Source: Cephalotus follicularis (Eukaryota > Streptophyta > Magnoliopsida > Oxalidales > Cephalotaceae). Taken from it: a DNA stretch of 64,000 nucleotides. The DNA lies in NCBI GenBank assembly GCA_001972305.1, contig BDDD01001646.1, forward strand, positions 609,495 through 673,494, in the 5' to 3' direction. The translations under genes and the position numbers were made by a program. The notes beneath the pieces are model-generated. The model ran no database searches and was not told the origin of the DNA. It saw nothing but the letters and a program-made list of their open reading frames with translations. This document shows, in pieces, positions 47,045 through 58,258 of this stretch (the first letter of the stretch is position 1; each line of letters begins with the position of its first letter).

Positions 47045-48082
47045 AACCAGCTGTGGAATGCAAATCAAGTAAATATTAGCATCACAACCACATTTAAACA
47101 AGTGTGTTATTAGCAATACTCTATTAGTACAGGAAGATATAAAGAGGCTAGTACTGATCTGCCAAATTTCATCAACAAGCAGTTTTATTTAAATTTGGAA
47201 AGTAACCAAAAACATAGTTTTAAACCAATATGACTCTGGTATTTGCCTCAATTTTTTTGGTGGCCCTTAAAAAAAACAAAAAAATTGAAAGGTTTGACGG
47301 GGACATATCTTAACAGACCCTCCCCAAAAAACAAAAACACCATATGAAGCATGACCATGTGTGTGAATGCCTATGCAAATCTAAAACCCAGATCAATTCT
47401 TATTGGGAATATTCAAGGGTCCAAAAAAAACCCAGATAAATAAATAAAAAAAGATTTTTTTAATATAGAAAATAAAACTAAAACCCCATTCCAAACATAG
47501 AAATCACATAAATCAAGGGATACACAAAATCTTACGCTATTATTATAACCACCAAGGAAACTGATATATAAGCTGGAAACATCACAAATTTAAATGCTCC
47601 TATAGCATTCCAGTAAATATTCTAAATGATACAAACATGTGATTAATTAATTGCATGTACAAACAGAGGGGGGGAAACAATGAAAACAAGAAGAAATTTT
47701 TTTTAAAAAAAAAAAAGAGAGAGAAAAATAGGAAATAAATTAGCTTCCCCGTGAAAAAAAATGGACCTTTTAATATAAACCCATGTGGTGAAAAGTAAAA
47801 AAGAGGAAATTTTGACCATTTCTTTCATTAAGTGAGATCTAACGAGAAAACGCTTCTTTTGCACCTAATTTAGCAAGGGAAAAAAAACTTCAAACAGAGG
47901 TATCAACAATGTTTTATATTTTCTTTAACAAGAAAGAAAAAAACAGAATCAGAGAAATAACTATTACAACAATGGATTGTAGTGCAATCAAAAACTGATG
48001 CAAAAATATGTGTTTTAATGAAGCCTCCAAAGGGATTAACCACGAAAATAGAAATAGAAGAAAAAGACGGAATAAACCAAAC

Positions 48083-48150
48083 CTTAATTAAGCTGGAAAG
48101 AGCTTAGCAAGGTGATGAAAAATTATGGGTCTGGTTTTAACGACCAAAAT

Positions 48151-48183
<33 letters not shown>

Positions 48184-48190
48184 TTATAAA
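48083..48190 (-). promoter_or_regulatory. Leader exon and promoter-proximal GA repeat of the DUF707 gene
   Basis: A donor TTAATTAAG|GTTTGG at 48083/48082 and an acceptor CCACAG|CTGG at 47051 define a 1032-bp leader intron. Upstream of the donor is a (GA)n run (48152-48181), CT-rich on the coding strand. The transcription start is not determined; I see no clear TATA box. Confidence 0.5.
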
Positions 48191-49492
48191 CGGGAGTGCA
48201 GGAGACCCCACTTCTTAAGGGGAAGATAAGCTAACAATGAGACAATTCTTGCAGCTTTTTGCTATTACATGTATAAACAAAAGAAACTCATCTCCCTTCC
48301 TATGGTTATGGTTTTGTTTGGGGTTTTGTTATTGTTGTTGATGTGGGGTATGTTAAATAGATATGTATGCCACTAAATGAATACCATTAAAAAAAAATAG
48401 TCCCATGAATAAATCATTATTCATTTACATCAATAATACTTAGTATTTTATCTATAGCGACCACTCTATTCAATCAGTTGTCACATCTCTCTCTAGTCAA
48501 ACACCCCCATTTGTTTTTGTATTATGTATACATGCATCAGTAAATCGAATCGTTAATATGAATTCAGAATTGAGTTTAAACAAATAATACAAATAAATTA
48601 TATTACTGTATTAGTGCTTAAACATATGTTTTTTTCAGATGAATATCTAATCTATATATTTAAGCGGGTATTTCTTTAAAAACTTTAAAATATAGTATAA
48701 TGAATAATTTTTATTTAAACTCGTAAAATAAAGCCTAATATTTAAAATAAATTATAATACATAATCAAAAGTTAAATATAATTTGGATTGACTAAATGAA
48801 TATGGGATTCAAATTTAAGGTCTAATAGATAATAGATTCAAGATGTTCAAGTTTAATAAGTAAAGGGTAAAAAAAACATTCATGTTAAAATGAATATTTT
48901 TTTCAATTGAAATTCATTTATTTAAGTCCGGATAATAACATATAAAAATCCATTTTATTGACTTTAGGTATAATTTTATAACAGTTGTTAGATTATAATA
49001 GCTCCCCCTAAAGGATTTAAGAACTTGGGAGTGGAAATATAAAAGGGAGAAATTTAGGACGTAAATTGCTAAATATGAAGGTGCAGTCAATTCTATGGTT
49101 AATTACTGATATCACATATGACCTGTGAATAGTTGCAATGATAATGATAGCGCACGTATGCACCATTGCATCTGCATGACATTGCCGTGTCTATACAGAA
49201 TCTAACGCCTTCCAAATTACAACTACATCTCTTTGCCACTTTAATGTTATGTGTTGCCTATTGGATTGGGTGAAGAGATGAAAATGGATTGAGTGACACT
49301 TTGAGACGGTGTTTGACGGTTTTGAGCTATTAGTTCTCATTGTTAGCGTAAATGAAAACGAGTATAGATTCGGATTCATGTTCTAACGTGCTTGGATCTG
49401 GCACATAATGATTTTAATTACCTGTACTAACCCTAAGAATGACGACGAAACGGTTATGAGACGATTTTTTATTTATCTGTATATGTCCCGTT
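48191..49492. other. Intergenic region
   Basis: Strongly AT-rich. It holds the DUF707 promoter at the left and otherwise short open frames without similarity. No repeat or RNA gene is recognised. Confidence 0.6.
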
Positions 49493-49865
49493 TAGGTGGG
49501 GATAGGCACGGTCCTAACCAGCCCGTTGAACCGGACCATCCCGAAAAAGGTAGTCTGATCAATCAAACTACCATGAAGACTGGCCTTTTCCAATGTGAGA
49601 TCGATTACAAGCCTGGACCGTTGGACTCGTAAACATTACACTGACCTAAACGGTCCCGGACCAGACTGATCCGGTCAATTAACAAACTAGCAAAACATCT
49701 AGTTTTTCCGGAAACTAGTCGTTGGGTATTTTTGTATTATTTTTTCTTATAAGACTTTTGTTAGTAACGGCTAATTTTTGGCAATTTGACACCTTTGTCC
49801 CTCTCAACGATTATAAAACGGTTGCTTTAAAGGGTATTTGAGTTATTTCATTCTAATGCAACTCC

Positions 49866-49872
49866 TATAAAT
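49866..49872 (+). promoter_or_regulatory. TATA box of the hAT transposase gene
   Basis: TATAAAT lies 128 bp upstream of the ATG at 49994, in the position typical of plant hAT elements. Confidence 0.55.
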
Positions 49873-49993
49873 AATCACTTTTCATTTTACTCAAATCATC
49901 ACCATCTACACTATTTATATTCTGACTAACACTCTCTAATATCTTCGAATTAAGTACTTATTTATTTTTTTGCAATTACATAGTTATATCAAA

Positions 49994-50315
49994 ATGTCAA
50001 GCTCACAAACTCAAGGCTCATACTCTCAAGATTTACACAAAACAAGATAGCGTCTGCAAGATTTGCTTGGAGACGCTTATGTGCTTGCAGTAATTGAATT
50101 CTCGATGTCACATATGCAATACAATGATGACGAAACTCAAGCTTCGGATATTGATGATGAATTTCAACCATTCTACAATGACGATCTTGTGCATTTCAAC
50201 CTCAATGAAGATACTGAAACACCATGCGTTGTCTCCCGCCTGGCAATCCAAGCATCTCAGCCTCTACATCAACCTCAAGTCGTCGTTAGGCCTGCTGGGT
50301 CCAGTAAGCAGAAAC
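49994..50315 (+). pseudogene. hAT transposase N-terminus (truncated)
   Basis: From ATG 49994 the frame reads MSSSQTQGSYSQ, meets a TAG at 50048, then continues in the same frame as an acidic, Gln/Pro-rich leader (DDETQASDIDDEFQPF...QPLHQPQVV). That is the low-complexity region that precedes the BED zinc finger in Ac-like proteins. The finger and catalytic domain are missing. The call rests on context and composition, not on a catalytic motif. Confidence 0.5.
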
Positions 50316-51594
50316 TGTAACACCCCGATCCGAATCGGATAAGAATGTCACGTGCGAAGCATATTAATCCTTAAAATAACTGAAAAATACAAATATTTGT
50401 TAACAAAAATTTTCAAAATCTCCAATATCGAATTTATAATCCAAAATTAGCCACAACGGCTCCAAACAGAAATTCAAACATAATTAAATATCTATCTAAA
50501 AACTAATAGTAACATAAAGAAATCTGTAACACATAAGTAAACTAGTCTCCAAAAATATATTTAGGTAGAATCTCTCAATCACACATCCCTATAATCCCCC
50601 GAGTATCTATCGCAAAGAAAGAAAAACAACTAAACAAAACACTCAGTACATATACAGGCAAATAATCATACTGAGTTGATATCAAAATAATCATATTAAT
50701 GTCATATACGAAAATACAAGGGACTGTCGGTATCCATATATTTATAAAAAATGAAATGGCGTGTGCGACACATTAAAACCATCCCCAAAACTTACATGTT
50801 AAGGTCGATCCATACGTCTGCTGAAAATCAAAATCGCATTCACGTGATAATAAAATGATCAACTCCTCTACATAAGAGAACTAAAGGAGACGTTGTGGGC
50901 TAATCACAGTGTCACTGATGGTGTTATATCTTCGTGCTCAGTGAACATGCCTATGGTACTCCCACAAGTGATTATAACTCAGTATATTCTTATAAAAGAG
51001 TTTAGGCAAAAAACTAAAAATCACAGAAGCAAAATAAAATCAAGAGCCACAGTAAAATAGCCCAAACAAATATCACAAAGACCATATTGAACAAAGTGAG
51101 CGATCTCAACAAAATTCAATAGAAATCACATTCATAATTAGATGAGTACACCCAAATAAAATAGCTAGATGTTCATATTGAGTATAACCAAATTCCAAAC
51201 CTAAATAGAATAATCACAATCCAAAACTGAACAGAATAATCAAATTGGAAAACTGAATTAATCCATCAAGCCAAAATAATCAAATTCACCAACTGAGTTA
51301 ATTCCGCATAAATCATGAAAGAATGGGATCAAGAACCGAGGTCCGCACTCAAGGATAATTCAATTCCAGAATCGAATTATTTATACAAACATAAATACGG
51401 AAGGAACGCCAAGAAATCAAATCAGTACCTTAATCAACCGGAATAAACACTCAAATATCCAAATCAAATTCACCTGCAGTAATCACACCTAAAAAGGTAC
51501 CAATTATTTGCCGAATCTCTCTAAGACCTCACCTCCACTACCAATCCAACATGTGTGACATTACCTAGTAAGGAACTGACTTTTCTTTTATATA
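50316..51594 (-). repeat. LTR-like repeat DNA (Ty3/Gypsy type, end preserved)
   Basis: It starts TGTAACACCCCGATCC, the inverse of the ...GGGGTGTTACA LTR end common in plant Ty3/Gypsy elements. No primer site lies outside it, so it would be a 3' LTR or solo LTR inserted in the hAT element. A possible other end is TGTGACA at 51560, but no target repeat confirms it. No ORF is present. Short 'ccaaaactga.t.aat' repeats occur at 51180-51300. Confidence 0.45.
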
Positions 51595-52064
51595 TGTTGA
51601 TACCGAGAACTGGTTACTTGATCAACACCACTTTAAATGATATCTACGTAAATGGCCTTCAACCTGCAAAAGCAGAGAAGTGAACAGAAGTTGAGAACAC
51701 CCTCTGATGGTTAAGTCAGACCATATTGAAGAATTTGTATAGAACGCTCAAGAGTATATGGGATTGCTCTAGAGTTTTTGTGATCGAACATGGTTTTTTC
51801 CTTATCATTGGATATTTATATTGGTTGAAATATGCTTACCTCAGAATCCTAGTTATTATAGAAGATTACTATAATTGGGGAAGGTCTCCGAGTCAAAAGA
51901 GTTTTGTCCCTTCATTGTAGGGATTTTCCCTTTATTGTAGTGACTGATATTAATTCATATATCAAACATAATCTCGTGCCATTAATATGTCGTTGCTCTA
52001 ACAATAATCATTGACTTGTCCATGTGTCGTACTCTGATTGGCCATGATATTTTTACACGTATCA
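51595..52064 (-). repeat. 3' LTR of Tat copy 2
   Basis: About 470 bp. Ends and the adjoining polypurine tract match copy 1, but the body is strongly diverged, so it is a related family rather than the same one. Confidence 0.75.
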
Positions 52065-52076
52065 TATGCCCCCATA
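52065..52076 (-). promoter_or_regulatory. Polypurine tract of Tat copy 2
   Basis: On the minus strand ATGGGGGCATA directly precedes the LTR, equivalent to the tract of copy 1. Confidence 0.7.
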
Positions 52077-52682
52077 TTTTCCAGATCTCTGAACTCCTTG
52101 ATCAGAGATGAAAAGTATTATCTTGACGCACCAAATAATGTTGACTTTCTGAGAGTAGAACGAGCCTAGGTACATTGAGACATGGTCCGAATCTCATTGA
52201 AAATGGTGATTCTAAAGTACAATTGGTCTGCTCTGCTCATCATGAAATGACGTGCGAGGGTTATAAGCGTCACTATAACACTTGTCATTAAGAATGCGTT
52301 GAAGAGAATGGGAACACGTGACGTTTTAAACGCTTCAAATGTAATATACCGTCTTCCGTCCTTATAGCTGTAAAGTAACTGACAATGAATTTGAAAAGTC
52401 TGGTAATCTGAGCCATGGGTTGTGCATTTCTTTTTTACCGTTGGATCTAGGCAGTTATTTTTGGGGATTTAAATCCCTAATTTAAATTGTCGTTTTTTAC
52501 CACTTTTTACCTTCCAAAAACCTTCTGGGTCTTTGACTCCCTCTATCATCACCTTCGTCATTATTCTTCACTTACAATTCTCAAGACTATTCTCCAGTTC
52601 AGATAATCTTCTTCAGCGACCAAGCTTCCACGGTGAGGTTCTGTCCTTTCCTTTTTACATTTGTGCTTTAGTTTTTGATTTT

Positions 52683-55174
52683 ATGAGCTCCAAATTTCAT
52701 AGGCTAATGCCTAGTAAGTTTAGACTTTTATTCGCTGGTCTCGATACCATTCAGGAAGAGTCCAACTTTCTTCCTTCTTATAATATGAATCTCCCTCTCC
52801 TGGGATTAGAGCATAGGGTTTCCCCCATTAGGGAGACTTTAAATTCACTAATTAGGGTTTTAGATGAACGTCCTAAGTCTCCTCATCCTCATCATAGGCG
52901 TAATTTCTTTACTGTTTACTCTTCAGATAGCAAGGACGAGGAGGATAGATTAACGCTTACTGCTATAACGGCGAGGACCAAACAAACCTCAAAGCACACT
53001 GAGAATATTAGGACTGGCGAAAACCTTGAAAACTCAGTTCCAAGTAGGGCTGCTCTTTCGCATTCCATAAATTTCTCTAAGAGTAAGATAAACCGGTCTT
53101 GTATGATCGAACTAGTGAAGGAGTACAACATTCATGGTTACAAAGATGTGTGGATACCTCCTGATGGGACTAATGTTGGTGTGAGTGTTTTTGGTAGATT
53201 CGCTGTGTTTGAAGACGCGCTAAAACATGGTCTACGTCTCCCCTTATTTGACTTTGCTTCTTGGGTGTTGGGTCATTATGGTCTGCACCCTGGTCAAGTA
53301 CAGGCTTAGTTGTGGGCATTTATCATGGGATTCCATGTTCTCTACATTGGTAAAAAAAAAAATTCATAGTGTTGCCTTGTTTAAGGTGTTTTTCCAAATT
53401 TGTAGTGGCCAAGAAACTGGTTTTTACTTTAAATCCCGAACAAGCCTAAAACTGTTAATCGAGCAAACTAAATTCGTTAAAAATTAGAGGTATCGGTATT
53501 TTTTGGTGGACGAACTTGTTAATTTCACTCATGCGGTCTGGAATGATGCTTCTAGGGCTGAATTAAACCCAATTGATCCTTTATCAACAGAAGAGAAGAA
53601 ATCTCTGGCTAAACTACTCTCGTTATAACCTATTTCTGTTCAGATTCTCATTACACCGCAGAAGTTAAAAGATGTTGGTTTATGTGTTCCTCGGAGGTTT
53701 GAAGATGAGGAAGGGAATCTGACTCCACTGACTCTAGTAGCATAAGAACTCTTCAAAGCTTTTCTTTTCCGAGGTTTCATCTGACATCATCCACATATCT
53801 AACTGGTTCTATTTTTTGTTTTGCAGAGATGTCGGGAGGAGTACTGTCTAGGTACATAAGTGCCTATGCTTCCCAAATTGGGGGTAGCTTCAGAGTTCTG
53901 ATGTTGTTTAGAGTTCTGATGTGATCCCCCCAACCCCTTAAGCCTCATACCAAGAAGGCTAGGTTGTTGAAGTCCGAGAGGGAAGATCTTGCGAAAGATC
54001 AAGCCACTCTTCCTAAGGCTCCTGAACCTTCTAGAGAGCCTCCTCCCAAGATATCAATTTCTCAAAGAAAAAAGATAACTCCATCTGGTAAATACAAACA
54101 AACTGGGGAGGAGTCCCACCAGGCTCGGTTATTGTGTCATGTTTCTGTAAGTGCGAGGGAGGCCTCAGTATACGAGGAGTTCTTAAACTTATCCTTCGTG
54201 AATGCGGATAGAAGGGGTAAAAACAAGCTAAATCTATCAGAGCTCTAAGGTGAGGCATGGAGTACTGCTCTGCAGGTAGATAAACGACAAATCTTGTCTG
54301 CTATTCTGGTATGAGTTTCTCTAACCGTCCTTGTTTTCCTCTAATGTGGTTTTTGTAAAAAAGCAATAATATCACGCTTCTCACCAAGAAATTGGAAGAG
54401 CTGAGCACTATTCTGAAAAACAAGAAGGCTAATTTGGCCAACAAAGAAAAAGAGATGAACAATAAGGAAAAAGAGCTTGACAGCCTCTAAGTTTTCAATA
54501 CAGAACTTGGTGAGAAGATCGGGAAGGCTTTCCATAACAAATCAGATCTTGAATAAAAGGTCGATGAAATGAGGAGGTATTTTAACTTGCTGCATGAAAT
54601 AAATCTTCTCAAGGAGAAATATTTCACAGTTATCAAGACTCATGATCAGAATTATGAGCTGTTGAAAAAAGTTTGTGAAGAGTTGGAGGATCTTTGAAAA
54701 AGACATAGTTCTTTGGTAGAGAAGGCAGTGATAGATATCAAGGCCTCAAAAAGTTTCCAAGAAGAGGTAGATAAAGAAGCATATCTATCTGGGAGGGTAT
54801 TTTTCTACAGATTCAGGAATTGGATCCAAGGCTTGCATCTCTCCCATATATTGGTAATGGGAATTGCTGAGAAATATGACTTCATACCAGAAGGAGTCAT
54901 CGACCTTGAAGTCATAACTTTAGAGGCACGAAAAAGAGGTGTTGAGCCTTCCTTTGTCATCTCGCAACCCTTTGATCCTCCTGTTGTTGACATAATTGAT
55001 CCTCCACTCACAACTATTCAAATCGGAGTTGATACCGAGATTATTGATCTTGATGCTGATGTTCAAGATCCTATCATTGGAGAAGACTTGGAAGTTGGGG
55101 AGCTAGACCAAGTTTGGGCCGAGTTAGGGAACCTTGATCCCTTACACATTGAAGGTATTCCTCATGTAGAGTAG
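52683..55174 (+). pseudogene. Antisense accessory gene of Tat copy 2
   Basis: Homologous to the antisense gene at 4932-7260: ARTKQTSK (52971-52994), the FAVFEDALKHGLRLP..VLGHYGLHP..WAFIMGF domain (53180-53350), intron-like GT-AG boundaries near 54308-54360, a Lys/Glu coiled coil (54365-54700) and an acidic C-terminus ending at 55174. Here the H3-like peptide lies inside a longer frame that begins near 52683 (MSSKFHRLMPSKFRLL) and includes a Ser/Asp-rich stretch. A leader-intron donor-like CCACG|GTGAGG near 52633 parallels copy 1. The function is unknown. The copy is broken in several places. Confidence 0.65.
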
Positions 55175-55486
55175 ATCTATCATTTTTGTAAATAACAACT
55201 TTCATATGGGTTTGCTGTAATGAACTCCTTCATATTTTATTTAGAACTGTCATAGTATTTAGTTTTTGAATTGGTGTTCATAAAAAGATTAATCTGTAGA
55301 TTGAATTTCATTTCAACTTTTGGTTGAAAATCGAAAGAAAGACCTTCACTGTACCAACGCTTTAGTCAAGATTGCACAAATCTAATTACCAAACACCTCG
55401 GTGCCACTTGCCATATTTGACCGCTTCGAACATTGGAGCCACCTCTATGATTTATTGTTTTTAACATAGGAAATGCCAGTCTTTTG

Positions 55487-55494
55487 TATAAATA
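55487..55494 (+). promoter_or_regulatory. TATA box of the small ORF
   Basis: A good TATAAATA lies 46 bp upstream of ATG 55541, followed by a short A/C-rich leader ending AAATC|ATG. The spacing fits a real transcription start near 55515-55520. Confidence 0.55.
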
Positions 55495-55540
55495 CAAGGA
55501 AGACGATTAACAAAATTCGCATACTCAAAACTTTTAAATC

Positions 55541-55846
55541 ATGACTGATACGAACCTTACTCGAGAGCTTATGGCGACTCACCCAGAACTCTTGTTTGCC
55601 AAAGAGAAAATCGATTTCCTGAAACAGACACTGGATCTCAGTCAAGGAAAGGCGAATAATGCAAGGAAGGCCTTCAACTTAGTAGAAAACTTATTGTGTA
55701 ACCTTGATATCGAGGACTTGAAGAAGCAGATCAGCGAAGCCTACCCTGATCTCGACGTGGATGAACTCTTTGCAAATATGGAAGACAGAATTTGCTTGGT
55801 TCAAGAAAGGCTTATTGAGGTTGCTAAGGAGAGTGGGCCCTTGTGA
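55541..55846 (+). CDS. Small intact ORF, 101 aa, coiled-coil-like, unknown
   Basis: The ORF MTDTNLTRELMATHPELLFAK... runs uninterrupted for 101 codons. It is acidic, leucine-rich and predicted mostly helical, with an AYPDLDVDELF segment and no membrane span, signal peptide or recognised domain. It has its own TATA box at 55487 and a poly(A)-signal-like AATAAAATT about 60 bp after the stop. It sits between the antisense gene and the Copia insertion, in the same direction as the antisense gene. No counterpart is seen at the matching place in Tat copy 1. It could be a second accessory gene of the element or a captured host fragment. Confidence 0.5.
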   Translation: MTDTNLTRELMATHPELLFAKEKIDFLKQTLDLSQGKANNARKAFNLVENLLCNLDIEDLKKQISEAYPDLDVDELFANMEDRICLVQERLIEVAKESGPL

Positions 55847-56171
55847 AGGAACTCTTTATTTTGCTTCTTGTAATCCTCTGCTCTTTGGAAGAGCTTTTTA
55901 ATAAAATTTTATAGTTTTGCGCTGGGATATCTCTATTTTTTTATTATTATTATTTATTTTTGAAGACTTAGGAATCAACTAACCTGTAGGTGATCCCTTA
56001 TTTGTCTCTCAATCCCATCAAATAGGTTTAGTTGATGGTAGCTTGTTCGATGATACCCTTACCAGACTTTGATGTAACCTGTACACTGCAAATAATCATT
56101 TCTAGTTTTTGACCAAATTAGAATTGTGAAGAGTAAAGTGTCGCCTGTGCACTTCGGATCAATAAGGTATT

Positions 56172-58258
56172 TGAAGGAAAAATACTGAGTTTATGGTCAT
56201 TTTAGGCGTTAGGTGCATAGGATGTATAACTTTAATTTTCATTAACGTGGCTATAAAACAATGAAAATCCAATAATCCAACTCCATAAATTATCACAACC
56301 AACCTAGGATCGCTAATCAACAGCCCAATCAAACAATCATATATATACATATAGAGAAGGATAGAGTTTATACCAAGCAACCAACTCCTTCCTTCAAGAA
56401 TCTGTTCTAAGACTTCAAGCTTTAACTCAGGAACAAACAGTAGCAGAATAACAAAACAAATCCTATATGTCTAATCCTAATCTAGGATCAATATAGGAGA
56501 CGTAGTGCTCAATGAAAGCAATACACCACCTATAGAAATCAAACTGTGGTGTTATCGATTAATGGTATTGAGCTTTCACTCTTTTCTCTTTTGTTCTCTT
56601 AGAACCAAAAGCCAGACTCTCTCTCACTATGCAAGATGTCTAGGTTCATGCCAGTCTTTAGAAAACGTGTTCTCCCTCTCTCTTATGCATTCATGCATCC
56701 AATGATGTGATCCACCAAATGTGGATCACCATTAAGCCAGCCATAATGAAAACGTGTTAATGGGATTTCATTCCTTGAATAGAAATCCCATTTCCTTTCT
56801 TGGCGCTATATCCATTTCTAAAAGACATGACACATGGCTTTTCCATTTTGTTGTTGTATGACATACGAGTTTCCATATCAAGAAAATGCGTTGCCTTCCA
56901 TACAGAGAAAACGCATGCGTATTTCATCATGCAAGCTTGATTCCAAATCAGCTAACCATGCAACCAATCAAGAGAGGTAGAGAAATAAGAGAAATAATAA
57001 TCCAATTATTATTTAATACCATAATCATATTAGTATGTTGCGTCAATTAATCAGTCACTTAACATCACTAATACACCACGATATAACATGTATCATCACA
57101 CGTTATAAAACTATACGATATATGTATCCAATACATATACTCGTTAGGCGGGCCCCGAAAGTCCGGAATTAAATCGGTAAGGATGGTATGTTACTAAGAC
57201 GCATTGCTCTTAAGTAAACTCACCATAAATAGTCCTTGACTATTTTAAGACCCTGAACCTATGAACATCATATTCCAGGTGTGTAAATTAATCCATTGAT
57301 TAATTTCCACAATTAAGTCCGTTTCTGATACATCCAATACTTTATCCTGACAACAGTTACCGTGTACTATAATCCCTCGTCATCCTCGGCTTCGATCACA
57401 GCCTAGGGTAAGGATATGTGTCAACCCTAGATATGCTGGTATCTATAAAACTGTAAATACCATCATGACTATCGACAAGCCTTTAGGTTCCAGCTCTTCA
57501 TAACCTGGCCAGGTATTTCAAAGTCCATAATGAATACAGATACTATAGAGCCTATCACCCTCACATCAAGTATGATGATTCTATGTTGCGAAATCACTTA
57601 CATTCACATAAATCCTGCAAGACCCAAAAGCTGCTTGTTTGTCAGTCCCGCGAAAGAACTGGGTAGGGAAAAAATCAAAGTCAGACAGTCTCTATGCAAT
57701 GTACAGTAGCCGCTCAGGTCTAAAGATCAGACAAGTCCACCAAGAACTAGCTAGACTCGTAGAGCCTATACACTACTGTCTCATATAGGAAACTCTACTA
57801 ACACGAGATATGTGACCATCCAAATAGAATTCCCATGGTGGGTCAAGTTCAGTGTACATGCTCTGAGTACGCACCCCGCATTAGCTTTAGGGTTCAATCC
57901 AAGTGGCAATGAGATACTCCACTCTCCCATTCCTGAGAGCAAGCATAACACGGCAAGTCTATCCGGTTCACTAATGCCCTAAATAAGTGAACCTATGACT
58001 TGGAACAGTTTAGTCACAGGGAATAAGGAAGTCGCTCTCATAGCCCTTGGCTCGACAACCAACCATTTGATGTGATAGGGCACCATATATGTAAGTAGTG
58101 ACATACTTCAATTATGTGATAAAACATATACAGTTATGCCATTAATAAAATATAATTTGCACAATGTAACATGGATAGAACAAGACAGTATATAAAATGA
58201 GTATAGTACAATTACATCTAGCCACTTAGTGGCTTGACAGGTCACACTCTCTCTAACA
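56172..58258 (-). repeat. 3' LTR of the Copia element (2087 bp)
   Basis: On the minus strand it starts TGTTAGAGAGAG right after the purine tract and ends TTTTTCCTTCA. It is identical in layout to the part of the right LTR that is visible. Confidence 0.92.

Larger units (their letters stand above)
49493..50315 (+). mobile_element. hAT (Ac-like) transposon, 5' part only
   Basis: A hAT-like terminus TAGGTGGGGATAGGCACGG starts at 49493 and is followed by the CCGG/GGACC-rich subterminal region, the 'aaacggttg..ttcattctaatgcaactcctataaata' promoter stretch and the ATG region typical of plant Ac-like elements. The element stops at 50315, where LTR-like DNA begins; transposase domains and the right terminus are absent. 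No target repeat can be checked. Confidence 0.65.
51595..56171 (-). mobile_element. Tat-lineage Ty3/Gypsy retrotransposon, 3' part (copy 2)
   Basis: An LTR at 51595-52064 has the same ends and layout as the LTR of copy 1 (TGTTGAT...ATCA on the plus strand) and is followed by the same polypurine tract (TATGCCCCC). An antisense gene homologous to that of copy 1 follows on the plus strand, then a small extra ORF. At 56172 a Copia element is inserted; gag-pol and the 5' LTR of this Tat element should lie beyond it, past the window end. Only the 3' part is therefore visible. The antisense gene is broken in several places. Confidence 0.8.
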
